In this document: positions 44,978 through 54,749 of the stretch, piece by piece | How positions within the stretch are numbered: the first letter of the stretch is position 1 | Layout: each line of letters begins with the position of its first letter | Assembly (NCBI RefSeq): GCF_004331645.1 | Contig: NZ_SJSK01000005.1 | Span: 62,001-126,000, forward strand | DNA: 64,000 nucleotides | Direction of reading: 5' to 3' | Source: Pedobacter frigiditerrae | GTDB lineage: Bacteria > Bacteroidota > Bacteroidia > Sphingobacteriales > Sphingobacteriaceae | The notes under the pieces: model-generated | Database searches by the model: none | Told to the model about the DNA's origin: nothing | What the model saw: the letters and a program-made list of their open reading frames with translations, nothing else | Translations under genes and position numbers: made by a program

Positions 44978-46690
44978 TTACCACCCTTTATTCTGTATAA
45001 GCACTCTGTTTGATTTATCGATTTCTGTTTGAGGTATGGGATAAAAATAAAGCTTGTCATCCCATATGCGATTCTCGACCGTCATTGGCGCATAAGTAAA
45101 ACTATTATTGACATTTTTTATAATGCTAACACCAGTTAACGCAGCACCCAATGTGTGTGGAGCAATCATCCAGCGCCTTACGTCCCAAAACCGATGGCCT
45201 TCAAAGGCCAATTCTATACGACGTTCTTTCCTGATTCTATCACGGAGTGTTGCCTGGGTTTGCCCCGCTGCTAAGATCGCCGGCATGGCCACCGCAGCCC
45301 TGGTACGCACTGAGTTAAGCGCCGACAGTGCTGTTATGTTAAGTGTTCCTGGCCCAGTGCCTGAAGGACCATACAATTCGTTCATTGCCTCTGCATAACT
45401 AAGGTAAAATTCTGAGAGGCGCATAAAGATCCATTGCTTTGTTGAGGTTTCGTTGAGCTGTAAATCGAGATTTTCATTGATCCATTTCCGCAGGTAATAA
45501 CCAGTTTTTGTTGCCCTATCTCGAGGTCTTCCATTAATTCCTCCATTAAATGCTTCAACCGTATACAGTGCTTTATTAAACACTGCATTGTTTGTTACAA
45601 TGGTTTTTGCCAACCTGGGGTCACGTCCGGTGTAAGGACTGGCTGCTTGTGAAGGGTTGTTCCAATCGAAATTGGTACCATTGCTCATTTCGTAGGCATC
45701 TACTAAATTTCCCGACGGACAAGTACCTGTTTGACCCTGCGGGAAACCAACGGGCGTTTGCTGCTTTTCAAAAGTATTGCTTGCACTATAACGGCGCTCG
45801 AAAATAACCTCATTACTTTTCGTTGTACCCAAAAGCGATAAGGCCTCATAGGTCGCTTGGAAAGCATAGGCGGGTGTAAAGTTCATAATTGCCTTACTAG
45901 CTTCTGCGGCCTTAATTAATCGTGATGTCCGATTGGCATCAGTATATCCATAAAGTGGGTTGGTATTTCCAGCTTGGTTATACAGATCACTAGCTGCATA
46001 AAGTAATGCCCTGGCTTTTAAAGCTAAGGCAGCTCCTTTGGTAGCTCTTCCCAATTCTGAAGCAGCTGTTGGTAGATCTGCAGCCGCAGCATCACATATG
46101 GCAACCACGAAATCGATACAATCGCTGAAAGGCTTTCTAGGGAAACGCGATATCCAGTTGGGATCATTTACGTTAATGATCTCGTCCACAATGGGCACAC
46201 CGCCATAACGTTTGATCAGATCGAAATAGAAAAATGCGATTAAAAAACGAGCCTCTGCACGATACTGTTTGGTTAGATTGACACGATCGGCATAAACCGT
46301 GGGATTGCTCAACTGATAACTCTTCCAAGTTACCGTATCTGTTCCCTGTAGAAAAACCTTTGCATTGTACACGCCTTCATAATTCTTTGCCCAAACATCA
46401 TCTGGATTAGCAAAGGCCGTAATCCCTCCATTGTTAAAATTCTGGATGGTTTCAAAGTTATTCACTTCTTCAGCTTCATCACTTGCTGCTGCCAACCATG
46501 AGGCACCCAAATCTGCGTACCCAGCTGGTAATGTACTGTAAACATTGTTCAGTACATTTCTAATTTCAATGATATTAGAATAGATTTCATTGTCTTTCTT
46601 GAAGTCAAGATTTTCTACTTCTGTTACATCGCATGCGGAAACTACCGATAGCAAGAACATGGTGGCAAAAATATATTTTATGTTTTTCAT
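44978..46690 (-). CDS. SusD/RagB nutrient-binding lipoprotein (second pair)
   Basis: This is the surface lipoprotein partner of the SusC at 46775. The lipobox SVVSAC is at residues about 15-20. SusD marks seen are ARFLIAFFYFDLIKRYGGVPIV (about 147-168), LKARALLYAAS, and the C-terminal RIRKERRIELAFEGHRFWDVRRW (about 483-505). 570 residues, at the long end of normal. Its leader (46691-46774) carries the conserved element shared with the efflux operon. It is followed by the symporter gene after 45 bases. Confidence 0.95.
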   Translation of the reverse strand: MKNIKYIFATMFLLSVVSACDVTEVENLDFKKDNEIYSNIIEIRNVLNNVYSTLPAGYADLGASWLAAASDEAEEVNNFETIQNFNNGGITAFANPDDVWAKNYEGVYNAKVFLQGTDTVTWKSYQLSNPTVYADRVNLTKQYRAEARFLIAFFYFDLIKRYGGVPIVDEIINVNDPNWISRFPRKPFSDCIDFVVAICDAAAADLPTAASELGRATKGAALALKARALLYAASDLYNQAGNTNPLYGYTDANRTSRLIKAAEASKAIMNFTPAYAFQATYEALSLLGTTKSNEVIFERRYSASNTFEKQQTPVGFPQGQTGTCPSGNLVDAYEMSNGTNFDWNNPSQAASPYTGRDPRLAKTIVTNNAVFNKALYTVEAFNGGINGRPRDRATKTGYYLRKWINENLDLQLNETSTKQWIFMRLSEFYLSYAEAMNELYGPSGTGPGTLNITALSALNSVRTRAAVAMPAILAAGQTQATLRDRIRKERRIELAFEGHRFWDVRRWMIAPHTLGAALTGVSIIKNVNNSFTYAPMTVENRIWDDKLYFYPIPQTEIDKSNRVLIQNKGW

Positions 46691-46774
46691 CAGTTATAAG
46701 TTTTTTTTGATGGTGATGAAGCTATCATGACTTTTTCCATTTCGTTATTTTCAAAATCATGATGGCTCATCAGA
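46691..46774 (-). promoter_or_regulatory. Conserved leader element, copy 2 (susC-susD junction)
   Basis: This gap matches the tolC-MFP gap at 12101-12192. The 16-mer gatgaagctatcatga is at 46715-46730 and catttcgtt at 46738-46746, at the same distances from the start codon (25 and 48 bases) as in the other copy. On the mRNA strand an upstream ATG opens a short frame (MEKVMIASSPSKKTYN) whose TGA overlaps the susD ATG (TGATG), which could couple translation; the peptide is not conserved in the other copy, so the nucleic acid is what is shared. Confidence 0.65.
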
Positions 46775-49585
46775 CTAGAATTGTAGGTTAAGGCCAACAT
46801 TATATGATTTCATTACAGGATAGCCAGACATTACCTCAGGATCAGTGAATTTTAAATGATCAAGCGTGAACAAGTTTGTTCCGCGTACAAAAAATTTTGC
46901 TTTGCTCAATTTTACTTTTTGCACCAGGGCACTCGGTAAAGTATAGCCAATATCTAAACTTCTCAAACGTAGAAAATCTCCATTCACATACCAGAAAGTA
47001 GATTCACGATAGTTGTTATTGTTCGGACCAGCTGATAGACGTGGATAATCTGCGGTTGCTGCAGTCTGTGGTGTCCAAAACTGTTTGGCATAAGTTGAAA
47101 TCTTTCCACCATCATTTTGTAACGGCCAGAAAAGAAGCGGCTCATTGCCCAAATATAAACTCCTGCCCAACTGCCCTTGTAGCGATGCATTGATATCAAA
47201 ATTTTTGTAATTAAATCCGAAGTCAAGGCCAAGGTCCCAGCTTGGAAGGGTTGTATTGTTTAATGCAATTTCATCATACCCATCTATTTTACCATCAGCA
47301 TTCTGGTCCTTATATTTGATATCACCGGGTTGCACTGCCCCGAATGATTGAGTAGGGCTGTTTTGAATGTCTCCAGGCGAGTTAAAGAAGCCAATTGCCT
47401 CTAGCATGAACGGCTGGCTAATTCGGTTACCAGTTTTGTATATATATCCGTAGGCATAATTTGGTTCAGGATAATAATCAACCTTATCGGTAACATAGCT
47501 TATATTGAACGAAGCCCTAAAACCAAGGTTTTTATTCAGTTTCTTAAATCCAAGCGAAGCCTCGAAACCTTTATTGCTTGTTTTTCCAGTATTTGTAGTC
47601 GATACATTTGCACCAATAATTCCAGGTGTAAGTGATTCCCTGGTAATTAGGATATCTTTTCTTTTTTGAAGGAATGCAGTTAAGGAAACATCCAAAAAGT
47701 TAAACAACCTTGCATCAATGCCAAGATCATATTTACGTGCCTTCTCCCAAGTAAAATCTGAATTTGGAAGTGTTCCGGATGATAAACCAGCTTGTGCAGC
47801 GTTAGCATTTCCAAAGTTATATCCTGTATCGCCAATGTATTGACGAAAAAAGCTAAAGCGCTCGCCTATAGCAGAATTACCAACAATTCCTGCTGAAGCA
47901 CGCAATTTAAGGAAATTAAAAACCGAGCTGCCTTTCATGAAAGTTTCTTCAGAGATTAACCAAGCGGCAGAGACTGCAGGAAAAAATCCAAATTTATTAC
48001 CTTCTTCAAAAGCTTCAGTACCACTATAGGAAGCACCAAGTTCTGCAAAATATTTTCCCTTTATACCGTAATTGAATTTTCCAGCAAGGAATTGAAAGTT
48101 ATAAGGGGTCTCATTTCCCAACATCAATCGATCTTGATGATAGATCACCTGCATGTTTAATGAGTTGTTATTGGCGAGCTCTGGCTTAAATGCCAAACCT
48201 GCCTCAAGCGTATTCCTCTTCGCTTGCGTATCATTGTAAGGATAACCTGAGGCAGTTAAAGTTGCAAGATTGGTATTGGAACCAATACCGGGGCTCAACA
48301 CTGCAGCCCCATTTGCATTTGTACCGATGATTTCTCGAACTGCAAAATTCTTGGTATAACCTTCCTGGTTGGAGTAAACATTATCCGCAGAAAATCTAGT
48401 GTTAAATGTTAGTCCCTTTACAAATTGACTAAGGTTATACTTACCATAAAGTGTAGATAATATGGTTCGATAATTGGTTTGGCGAAACCCTTTTGAATTA
48501 ATATACCCCATCGGGTTATTTGGATAAATCGCGGTTCCTCCATATATCCCATCTTGAACATATACGGGAAAAATATGCGATGGATATTTGTTCAACAAAT
48601 CCCAAGTTGTTGCCGTACTTGTTGAAGGCGAATTTTTCTGGTAAATTCTTCCACTTAGGTCAAGGCCGAAAGACAGGTACTTGCTTACATTAAGATCTAA
48701 GTTAGATCGGAAAGAAAAATTATCTAGCGCCAAATTGGTCGAATAACCCTCATTTGATTCAGTATTGCTGTATATGCCACCTTGGTGAAAATATCCCAGC
48801 GACACATAGTATTTGGCTATTTTCTCTCCGCCAGCCACATTAAAATTGCTGCGTGTGCCCAGGGCATAGTCTTTGGTTACTTCATCTTGCCAGTTTACAT
48901 TAGGATACAATGTGGCGTTTCCCTGATTGTACCCAGCTATTTGCGATGCGCTGTACTGAGGAGCAAAACCATCGTTCACCATGGCCTGGTTATACAATTG
49001 TACAAAGTTTGCAGCATTATAAAATTCGGGTTTGCGGGTGGGTGTGCTAAAAAATTGATCTACCGAACCATTGAACTTTAATTTTCCTTCTGTTCCCCTC
49101 TTAGTGTTTACCATGATTACGCCATTGGCTCCTCGAATACCATAAATGATAGCTGATGCTGCATCTTTAAGAACGGTAATGCTTTCTATATCTTCTGTTT
49201 GCACATCGTTAAGATCTCTTTCAATCCCATCTACCATAATCAACGGTGCGTTACTTGCTGTGGTAGCTCTTCCGCGAAGAAATAAAGTAGGTTGATCATT
49301 ACCAGGCTCACCCGTACGCTGTATTACGGTTAAGCCAGCGAGTTTACCGTACAAGGTATTGCCCGGTAAAAATGCAGAGGTATTAAGCAGTGCACTTCCT
49401 TTTACTTCGCTTACCGAGTAGGTTAGGTTTTTCTTGGCTACCGTATCATAGGCAACCTTTACTACGCCGGTATTTTTTAATTCATTAGCCGCATTGCTTC
49501 CTTCATTTTTCTGGGCAAACCCATTAAAACTTCCTAGGAGCAGAAATAGGCCAAGGTATAATTTTATTGATATCTTTAATTTCAT
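46775..49585 (-). CDS. SusC/RagA TonB-dependent receptor with shortened N-terminus
   Basis: This is an outer-membrane receptor of 936 residues. It has a signal peptide (LYLGLFLLLGSFNGFAQ) and then only about 45 residues before the plug domain (GNTLYGKLAGLTVIQRTGEPGN ... LKDAASAIIYGIRGANGVIMV). It therefore lacks both the STN domain and the carboxypeptidase-regulatory-like domain that precedes the plug in most SusC proteins. The barrel is complete to the C-terminal NLQF. It probably works with the susD at 44978, and lies 16 bases after the first pair's susD. Confidence 0.95.
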   Translation of the reverse strand: MKLKISIKLYLGLFLLLGSFNGFAQKNEGSNAANELKNTGVVKVAYDTVAKKNLTYSVSEVKGSALLNTSAFLPGNTLYGKLAGLTVIQRTGEPGNDQPTLFLRGRATTASNAPLIMVDGIERDLNDVQTEDIESITVLKDAASAIIYGIRGANGVIMVNTKRGTEGKLKFNGSVDQFFSTPTRKPEFYNAANFVQLYNQAMVNDGFAPQYSASQIAGYNQGNATLYPNVNWQDEVTKDYALGTRSNFNVAGGEKIAKYYVSLGYFHQGGIYSNTESNEGYSTNLALDNFSFRSNLDLNVSKYLSFGLDLSGRIYQKNSPSTSTATTWDLLNKYPSHIFPVYVQDGIYGGTAIYPNNPMGYINSKGFRQTNYRTILSTLYGKYNLSQFVKGLTFNTRFSADNVYSNQEGYTKNFAVREIIGTNANGAAVLSPGIGSNTNLATLTASGYPYNDTQAKRNTLEAGLAFKPELANNNSLNMQVIYHQDRLMLGNETPYNFQFLAGKFNYGIKGKYFAELGASYSGTEAFEEGNKFGFFPAVSAAWLISEETFMKGSSVFNFLKLRASAGIVGNSAIGERFSFFRQYIGDTGYNFGNANAAQAGLSSGTLPNSDFTWEKARKYDLGIDARLFNFLDVSLTAFLQKRKDILITRESLTPGIIGANVSTTNTGKTSNKGFEASLGFKKLNKNLGFRASFNISYVTDKVDYYPEPNYAYGYIYKTGNRISQPFMLEAIGFFNSPGDIQNSPTQSFGAVQPGDIKYKDQNADGKIDGYDEIALNNTTLPSWDLGLDFGFNYKNFDINASLQGQLGRSLYLGNEPLLFWPLQNDGGKISTYAKQFWTPQTAATADYPRLSAGPNNNNYRESTFWYVNGDFLRLRSLDIGYTLPSALVQKVKLSKAKFFVRGTNLFTLDHLKFTDPEVMSGYPVMKSYNVGLNLQF

Positions 49586-49601
49586 GATGTAAGATTTTGG
49601 G

Positions 49602-51395
49602 TTACCAGCCTGGGTTTTGAATTAAACCATATTGAAGATTTACTTCGCTTGGAGGTAGCGGATGAAGGTAATACCAATCATAGAATGGCCTGTCTTCATA
49701 TTTATATTTTGTATAGGTGTAGGTATTGTTGTTCAATTTTTTCACTTTAACATCGTAAACCGGACCTTTGAATACATCGCCTAGCTTCCATCTCTTTAAA
49801 TCGAAATAACGGTACTCCTCAAACACGAATTCAATCCCCCACTCATCCTGGATTTTCTTTCTCATGTCGTCTTTTGAAAGTCCTGTTGGCAAATTGGGCA
49901 TATCTGATCTGTTCCTAATGGTATTAATTCTACCATATACGGTTGCATCAGGCGCTGCTGCAGCTTCATTTTGCGCTTCGGCCTGGATCATGTACAATTC
50001 TGTAAGGCGCATGATTGCACACATGGGCTGCCATGTTTTACCTGTTATCGTTCTATTCTCATAGCCGTAAACATGCTTTCTTACTTGATGCGACCATTGG
50101 GTACTTGCCTTTGCCGGACTATTGTTTCCATGGAGTGCAACAGTTTCGTGTTCATAATACTGTATGGCAACACCAGTATACAAAGTCTGTCCGTTGTACA
50201 TGATAGACTGATCAAATCGAGGATCTAAGTTTTTGTAAGGGAATGTGGGATCATTTGGCGGGGTGGTAATCACACTGTTCCAATTTACATAAGAGCCATC
50301 TTTATTCTGATATTTTTCGATCAGGTTAATGCTCGCCAGATTGGAAGAAAATCCTCCAGTAAAAGGAGTGCCACGTGGGATCCAATACGCCATATTTGGA
50401 TTGGTTACCTTCATTGTTCCCCACATTACTTCCGTATTACCTTCATTGGGGCGGTATTGATAAGAGATGGTATAGTTGATATTTTTGTTGGCCGTGTTTA
50501 TAATGGCATAACCATTCGATTCGCAATAAGTGATGGCATCGCTGGCATATTTTGCCGCGGTAACCCACCTATTCGGATCGTTAGAACCCATACAGATCAA
50601 CTTATTGTTTCCTCCAAAATTAAGATAAGGCGTTGCCGTATTAAACAGAGGACTAGCAACGTACAAGGCGGCCTTAGCTTTTAACCCATAGGCAAAAGCC
50701 TTGTTTAAACGCCCAAAATCATTATTGTCATAACGGGGAGCAAATTCTTGAACAACGATCGCCTCATCAAGCAATTGAATGATGTAGGCATAAACATCAC
50801 TCAACGGTGATCGAGCTATGTTAAGGTCATCGGTACCTGGGTTCAAGCGTTTTTTAAGTAACGGAACACCTCCATAACGTTTCATTAACTCAAAATAATT
50901 AAACGCGATCATTGTTTTAGCTTCGGCCTTAATGCGCTCCTTTTGGTTGGCGGGCGCATCTGGCACTTCATCTATTCGTTCGATCAATGTAAAAGCCTTA
51001 CGTATGGTTTTGTAATGATCAGGGTAAGAATCCTCACCATCAACCTGATTGGTTAGGTTTTCTGCCTGTACGGTACCAAAGTTAAATTTGTGGGTAAAGT
51101 AATTGGCGTTTAGCCTAAAAGAACACCCAAAATCTGTTGCGCTTTCTAAAAGCGAGCCATTAAGGCGTCTTGTGGCAACGGTTTGTACAGATAAATCTAG
51201 ATAGTAAGGCTTTAATGCATACATATCAAAGACCAGTTTCTGTGCATTTTCATATTTGGCAAAAACAGAATCTTCGTTGAATGTAACCGAGAACGGTTTT
51301 TCGAGAAAATCTTTTTGGCAAGAGCTGGCAAGAAGCATGAAGACTATCGATAGGATAGCTACAGTGCCTGGGATAAATCTTTTGAAGTTCATCAT
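49602..51395 (-). CDS. SusD/RagB nutrient-binding lipoprotein (first pair)
   Basis: This is a surface glycan-binding lipoprotein of 597 residues, partner of the SusC at 51397 with which it nearly abuts (1-base gap). The lipobox is LLASSC (about residues 21-26). Typical marks are AKTMIAFNYFELMKRYGGVPLLKKR (about 163-187), LKAKAALYVASPLFN (about 245) and the C-terminal EWGIEFVFEEYRYFDLKRWKLGD. The N-terminal part has several extra insertions relative to the 5196 protein. Confidence 0.95.
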   Translation of the reverse strand: MMNFKRFIPGTVAILSIVFMLLASSCQKDFLEKPFSVTFNEDSVFAKYENAQKLVFDMYALKPYYLDLSVQTVATRRLNGSLLESATDFGCSFRLNANYFTHKFNFGTVQAENLTNQVDGEDSYPDHYKTIRKAFTLIERIDEVPDAPANQKERIKAEAKTMIAFNYFELMKRYGGVPLLKKRLNPGTDDLNIARSPLSDVYAYIIQLLDEAIVVQEFAPRYDNNDFGRLNKAFAYGLKAKAALYVASPLFNTATPYLNFGGNNKLICMGSNDPNRWVTAAKYASDAITYCESNGYAIINTANKNINYTISYQYRPNEGNTEVMWGTMKVTNPNMAYWIPRGTPFTGGFSSNLASINLIEKYQNKDGSYVNWNSVITTPPNDPTFPYKNLDPRFDQSIMYNGQTLYTGVAIQYYEHETVALHGNNSPAKASTQWSHQVRKHVYGYENRTITGKTWQPMCAIMRLTELYMIQAEAQNEAAAAPDATVYGRINTIRNRSDMPNLPTGLSKDDMRKKIQDEWGIEFVFEEYRYFDLKRWKLGDVFKGPVYDVKVKKLNNNTYTYTKYKYEDRPFYDWYYLHPLPPSEVNLQYGLIQNPGW

Positions 51396-51396
51396 C

Positions 51397-54300
51397 TTAA
51401 AATTGAATGTTTAAGCCTACGTTAAAAATTTGTAATTGTGGATAGGCAAAACTGTTAGAAGCCTGTTGCTCGGGATCTACAATTTTTAATTTGTCCCAGG
51501 TAACCAAATTTTGTCCACTTAGGAAAAGCCTAGCACTGTTTAAGCCTGCCTTTTTAAGAAAGGAGCCATTAAAGCGATACCCAAGTTCTACATTCTTTAA
51601 CCTCAGGTAAGAGGCATCACGCATCCACACTGTTGAATTAACATAGTTGTTGGCATTTCCATAAGTAGCCGTTAACTTTGGCCTTGTTGCATTGGCCGCA
51701 TTTTCTGGTGTCCAACGTTCGTCTAACACAGCTGCCAAGGTAGAACCATATTGATTTGCGGGACGTTGCATGAAACCACTAAGTACCCTACTCACATTCT
51801 CGGCACCTTGAAACAATACACTTACATCAAATCCCTTAACCGAAAGCCCGAAATTAACACCATAGTTGATTTCCGGAAAAGTAGGGTCACCAATAGGCAC
51901 AAAGTCATTTTGATCTACTTTCCCATCATTGTTGGTATCCATATAGCGTGCATCTCCTGGCGTTGGCACAGAAGAATATTGCAATGGCCAGGCGTTTGCC
52001 TCCGCCTGAGTGTTAAAGAAGCCATTTGAAATAAGTCCGTAGGTTTGATTCAGCGAATTACCAAGTTGGTTTTGTGGACTTTCTATTGTTCCATTCTCAA
52101 TGATCCTGTTTCTTGCGAAAGTGTAGTTTCCATTGATAAAGTAATTAACATTACCAGCTTTTCCGTTCCAGCCCATTTCAATTTCGTAACCCTTGTTTTT
52201 GATCTGAGCGATGTTATACACGTCTTGAACTGCAGCGGCAACGTGTGCAATCGATGCTTTTTGATATAAGATATTATTACGGGAATCTAGGAAATAATCG
52301 AACTTTAGGTTTAGTTTATCTTTAAAGAAGCTCGCTTCAACGGCATAATTTTGTTTAATGGCTTTTTCCCAGGTGATATCTGAATTCCCCAACTGGCCCT
52401 CTACAACACCTTCATAACTTCTTAAATCTTCCCCTAACTGTGCACGACTCGCTGCAAAGGTATATTCGGATGGGAAATACATAAATCGCTGGTAGATATT
52501 GTTATTGTCTATGATTTTATCATTTCCAGTTTCACCATAAGAAGCTTTAAATTTAAGCTGTGAAAGAATTCCCTTTTCGCCAAATATTTTTTTAACAAAA
52601 GGCTCGTTGGTTACATTCCAACCCATAGAGACTGCAGGAAAAGTACCATATCGTTTTCCCTTAGGGAAGTTTTCTGACCCATTGCGCCCAACAGAAGCTT
52701 CAAGCAAATAACGTAAGTCATAATTATAGGTAACCCTTCCAACTGCGCCAAGATAACCAATCGCAATTTCTGGATATTCTACGGTGTATGCGCTATTAGA
52801 TGGCCAATATTGCTTGTTTTGGTTGTACAACACCAATCCACCAACATTGTGCTTACCGAAGGATCTATTGTATTGAAGTGCACTTTCAAAGTAGATGCGC
52901 TTTGAGCGGCTATCAAAGGACTGAGTTGATATACCTCCAATAACTTCATCCCTAGCTTGCTGAAAAACGACAGATTCTACGCCACCTACAACCATTTTTA
53001 ATGGTGTATAGGTAGCCCTTGTCACATCCTTGGCCAGCAGTGTCCGGTAGTCAGAATCATAGCCTAATTTTGACCTGAAGGATAAACCATTAATGATTTT
53101 ATCCAATTTTTGGTTAAGATCGGCAGTGAGGTTGAACTGGCTCACAAACCTTTCATCATAACCAGCAGATATATCGAGCAGCGGATTTCTACCGACAATA
53201 AAACTGTTCAGCATCAGCTTACCATCAATCAAGGCTGGAGAACCACCGGGAGGTGCATTCTGGATTGCACCAAAAGGATTACCGGAGGTATGGTATTTAT
53301 CCGAATACCCTCCTAGCGAAATACCAAGCACCGTAGTTTTGCTGACGTTAAAATCTATGCTCGAACGGAAATTATAGCGTTTATAAGTGGTATTGTTGCT
53401 GTAACCATAGGCCTCATTAAATTCTTTCCATAAGCCGCTTTGGTTGACGTATCCCAGGGAAATAAAGTATTTGGCCAGCTGTCCACCCCCATTAACGGTT
53501 AACGTATTCTTAGATTGTGGGGCGGTCTTTTTCATCATGAAATCGAACCAATCTATATCTGGGTGAAAAACCGGATCGCTCCCGTCCTTGTATTTCTGAA
53601 GATCATCTGCAGTATAAAGTGGTGGAGCAAGTGGGTTGTCATTCTTAATCGCCTCATTGTAAAGTACCCCATAGTCATAGGCATTGGTTAATTCTGGAAG
53701 CCTGGTGGGTGCTTGAACTGCATAATTGGTAGAAAAGCTAAATTTCGGCTGCCCGGTTGACCCACGTTTGGTGGTCACGAGAATTACGCCATTCGCTCCC
53801 CTGATTCCATATACAGCAGTGGTAGCAGCATCCTTTAATATGGTAACGTTATCTACCTCTTCTGCATTAATGCTATTGAAAGGTCTTTCAACCCCATCAA
53901 CTAGCACCAGTGGTGCGCTATTGGCATTAAAAGTACTTGAACCCCTGATACGTAAACTTACGCCATCATTTCCAGGCTGGCCGGTATTTTGTTGGGCAAT
54001 AAGTCCAGAAGTACGGCCCACCAATGTTTGTGCAAGGTTGGTATTCGGAGATTTTGCCAAATCCTCTCCCTTAACAGTAGTTAAGGCACCAGTTATTGTA
54101 ACTTTCTTTTGTGTACCAAATGCTACCACCACCACTTCATTTAACGATTCTTCGTTAGCATCTAACGTGATGTTAATTGTGGTCTGTTCTGCCACCTCTT
54201 GTTCAATAGTTTTGTAACCAATGTAAGTAAAAACCAAAGTATCGGTTCGCTTAGCGGGGATCACATACCGGCCATCCCTGTCAGTTATAGACACTGTTTT

Positions 54301-54459
54301 TTGCCCTTTGATTTTTATACTTACACCAGGAATGGGTAAGCTGGCCCTATCTGTTACCTGACCCTTTACATTGAAGTTGCTTTGGGCAAATGCAGTAGTT
54401 GCAATAATCAGGGCAAAAAAAACAATAAAAATCTTTAGCTGGTAAAATTTTAAGCTCAT
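51397..54459 (-). CDS. SusC/RagA TonB-dependent receptor (first pair)
   Basis: This is an outer-membrane receptor of 1020 residues and the first gene of the long minus-strand cluster. Domains: signal peptide (IVFFALIIATTAFAQ), carboxypeptidase-regulatory-like domain (about 30-112, VKGQVTDRASLPIPGVSIKI), plug (about 118-235, LVDGVERPFNSINAEEVDNVTILKD and YGIRGANGVILVTTKRG), beta barrel ending NIQF. There is no STN domain, so control by an ECF/FecR pair is not expected; a LacI-type gene instead lies divergently 290 bases away. Confidence 0.96.
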   Translation of the reverse strand: MSLKFYQLKIFIVFFALIIATTAFAQSNFNVKGQVTDRASLPIPGVSIKIKGQKTVSITDRDGRYVIPAKRTDTLVFTYIGYKTIEQEVAEQTTINITLDANEESLNEVVVVAFGTQKKVTITGALTTVKGEDLAKSPNTNLAQTLVGRTSGLIAQQNTGQPGNDGVSLRIRGSSTFNANSAPLVLVDGVERPFNSINAEEVDNVTILKDAATTAVYGIRGANGVILVTTKRGSTGQPKFSFSTNYAVQAPTRLPELTNAYDYGVLYNEAIKNDNPLAPPLYTADDLQKYKDGSDPVFHPDIDWFDFMMKKTAPQSKNTLTVNGGGQLAKYFISLGYVNQSGLWKEFNEAYGYSNNTTYKRYNFRSSIDFNVSKTTVLGISLGGYSDKYHTSGNPFGAIQNAPPGGSPALIDGKLMLNSFIVGRNPLLDISAGYDERFVSQFNLTADLNQKLDKIINGLSFRSKLGYDSDYRTLLAKDVTRATYTPLKMVVGGVESVVFQQARDEVIGGISTQSFDSRSKRIYFESALQYNRSFGKHNVGGLVLYNQNKQYWPSNSAYTVEYPEIAIGYLGAVGRVTYNYDLRYLLEASVGRNGSENFPKGKRYGTFPAVSMGWNVTNEPFVKKIFGEKGILSQLKFKASYGETGNDKIIDNNNIYQRFMYFPSEYTFAASRAQLGEDLRSYEGVVEGQLGNSDITWEKAIKQNYAVEASFFKDKLNLKFDYFLDSRNNILYQKASIAHVAAAVQDVYNIAQIKNKGYEIEMGWNGKAGNVNYFINGNYTFARNRIIENGTIESPQNQLGNSLNQTYGLISNGFFNTQAEANAWPLQYSSVPTPGDARYMDTNNDGKVDQNDFVPIGDPTFPEINYGVNFGLSVKGFDVSVLFQGAENVSRVLSGFMQRPANQYGSTLAAVLDERWTPENAANATRPKLTATYGNANNYVNSTVWMRDASYLRLKNVELGYRFNGSFLKKAGLNSARLFLSGQNLVTWDKLKIVDPEQQASNSFAYPQLQIFNVGLNIQF

Positions 54460-54749
54460 AAAAAGTTTTTAAGAATTCAGATTATTTTCTGACTGCAAAG
54501 AATGGGTTAAGAGAATAAGAAATTGTTAAGCCCCTATTAAGTTTCTTCACCTCTAGAGATAGTTTTACAAATCCAATCAAAAAACCATATCACAGAAAAA
54601 AATGCCATAAAATCACTGAAAAAGAACATAATAGTTATTCAAAAACAAATAATTATCCGACATAAAACGATCACAACCGTTTGCACAAACGCTTGCGATA
54701 GTTACATCTTTTCATACATTTGTTACCAACAAAAACGTAAGAACCCCAT
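54460..54749. promoter_or_regulatory. Divergent promoter region with LacI-type operator candidate
   Basis: The region separates susC and the LacI-type regulator. At 54678-54691 CGTTTG and CAAACG form a perfect inverted repeat around a CA spacer, and at 54684-54697 CACAAACGCTTGCG resembles the LacI-family operator pattern (half-sites around a central CG, with AAnCGnTT). They overlap and lie about 60 bases before the regulator start, where a bound repressor could block either promoter. No other gene or repeat is seen here. Confidence 0.55.
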
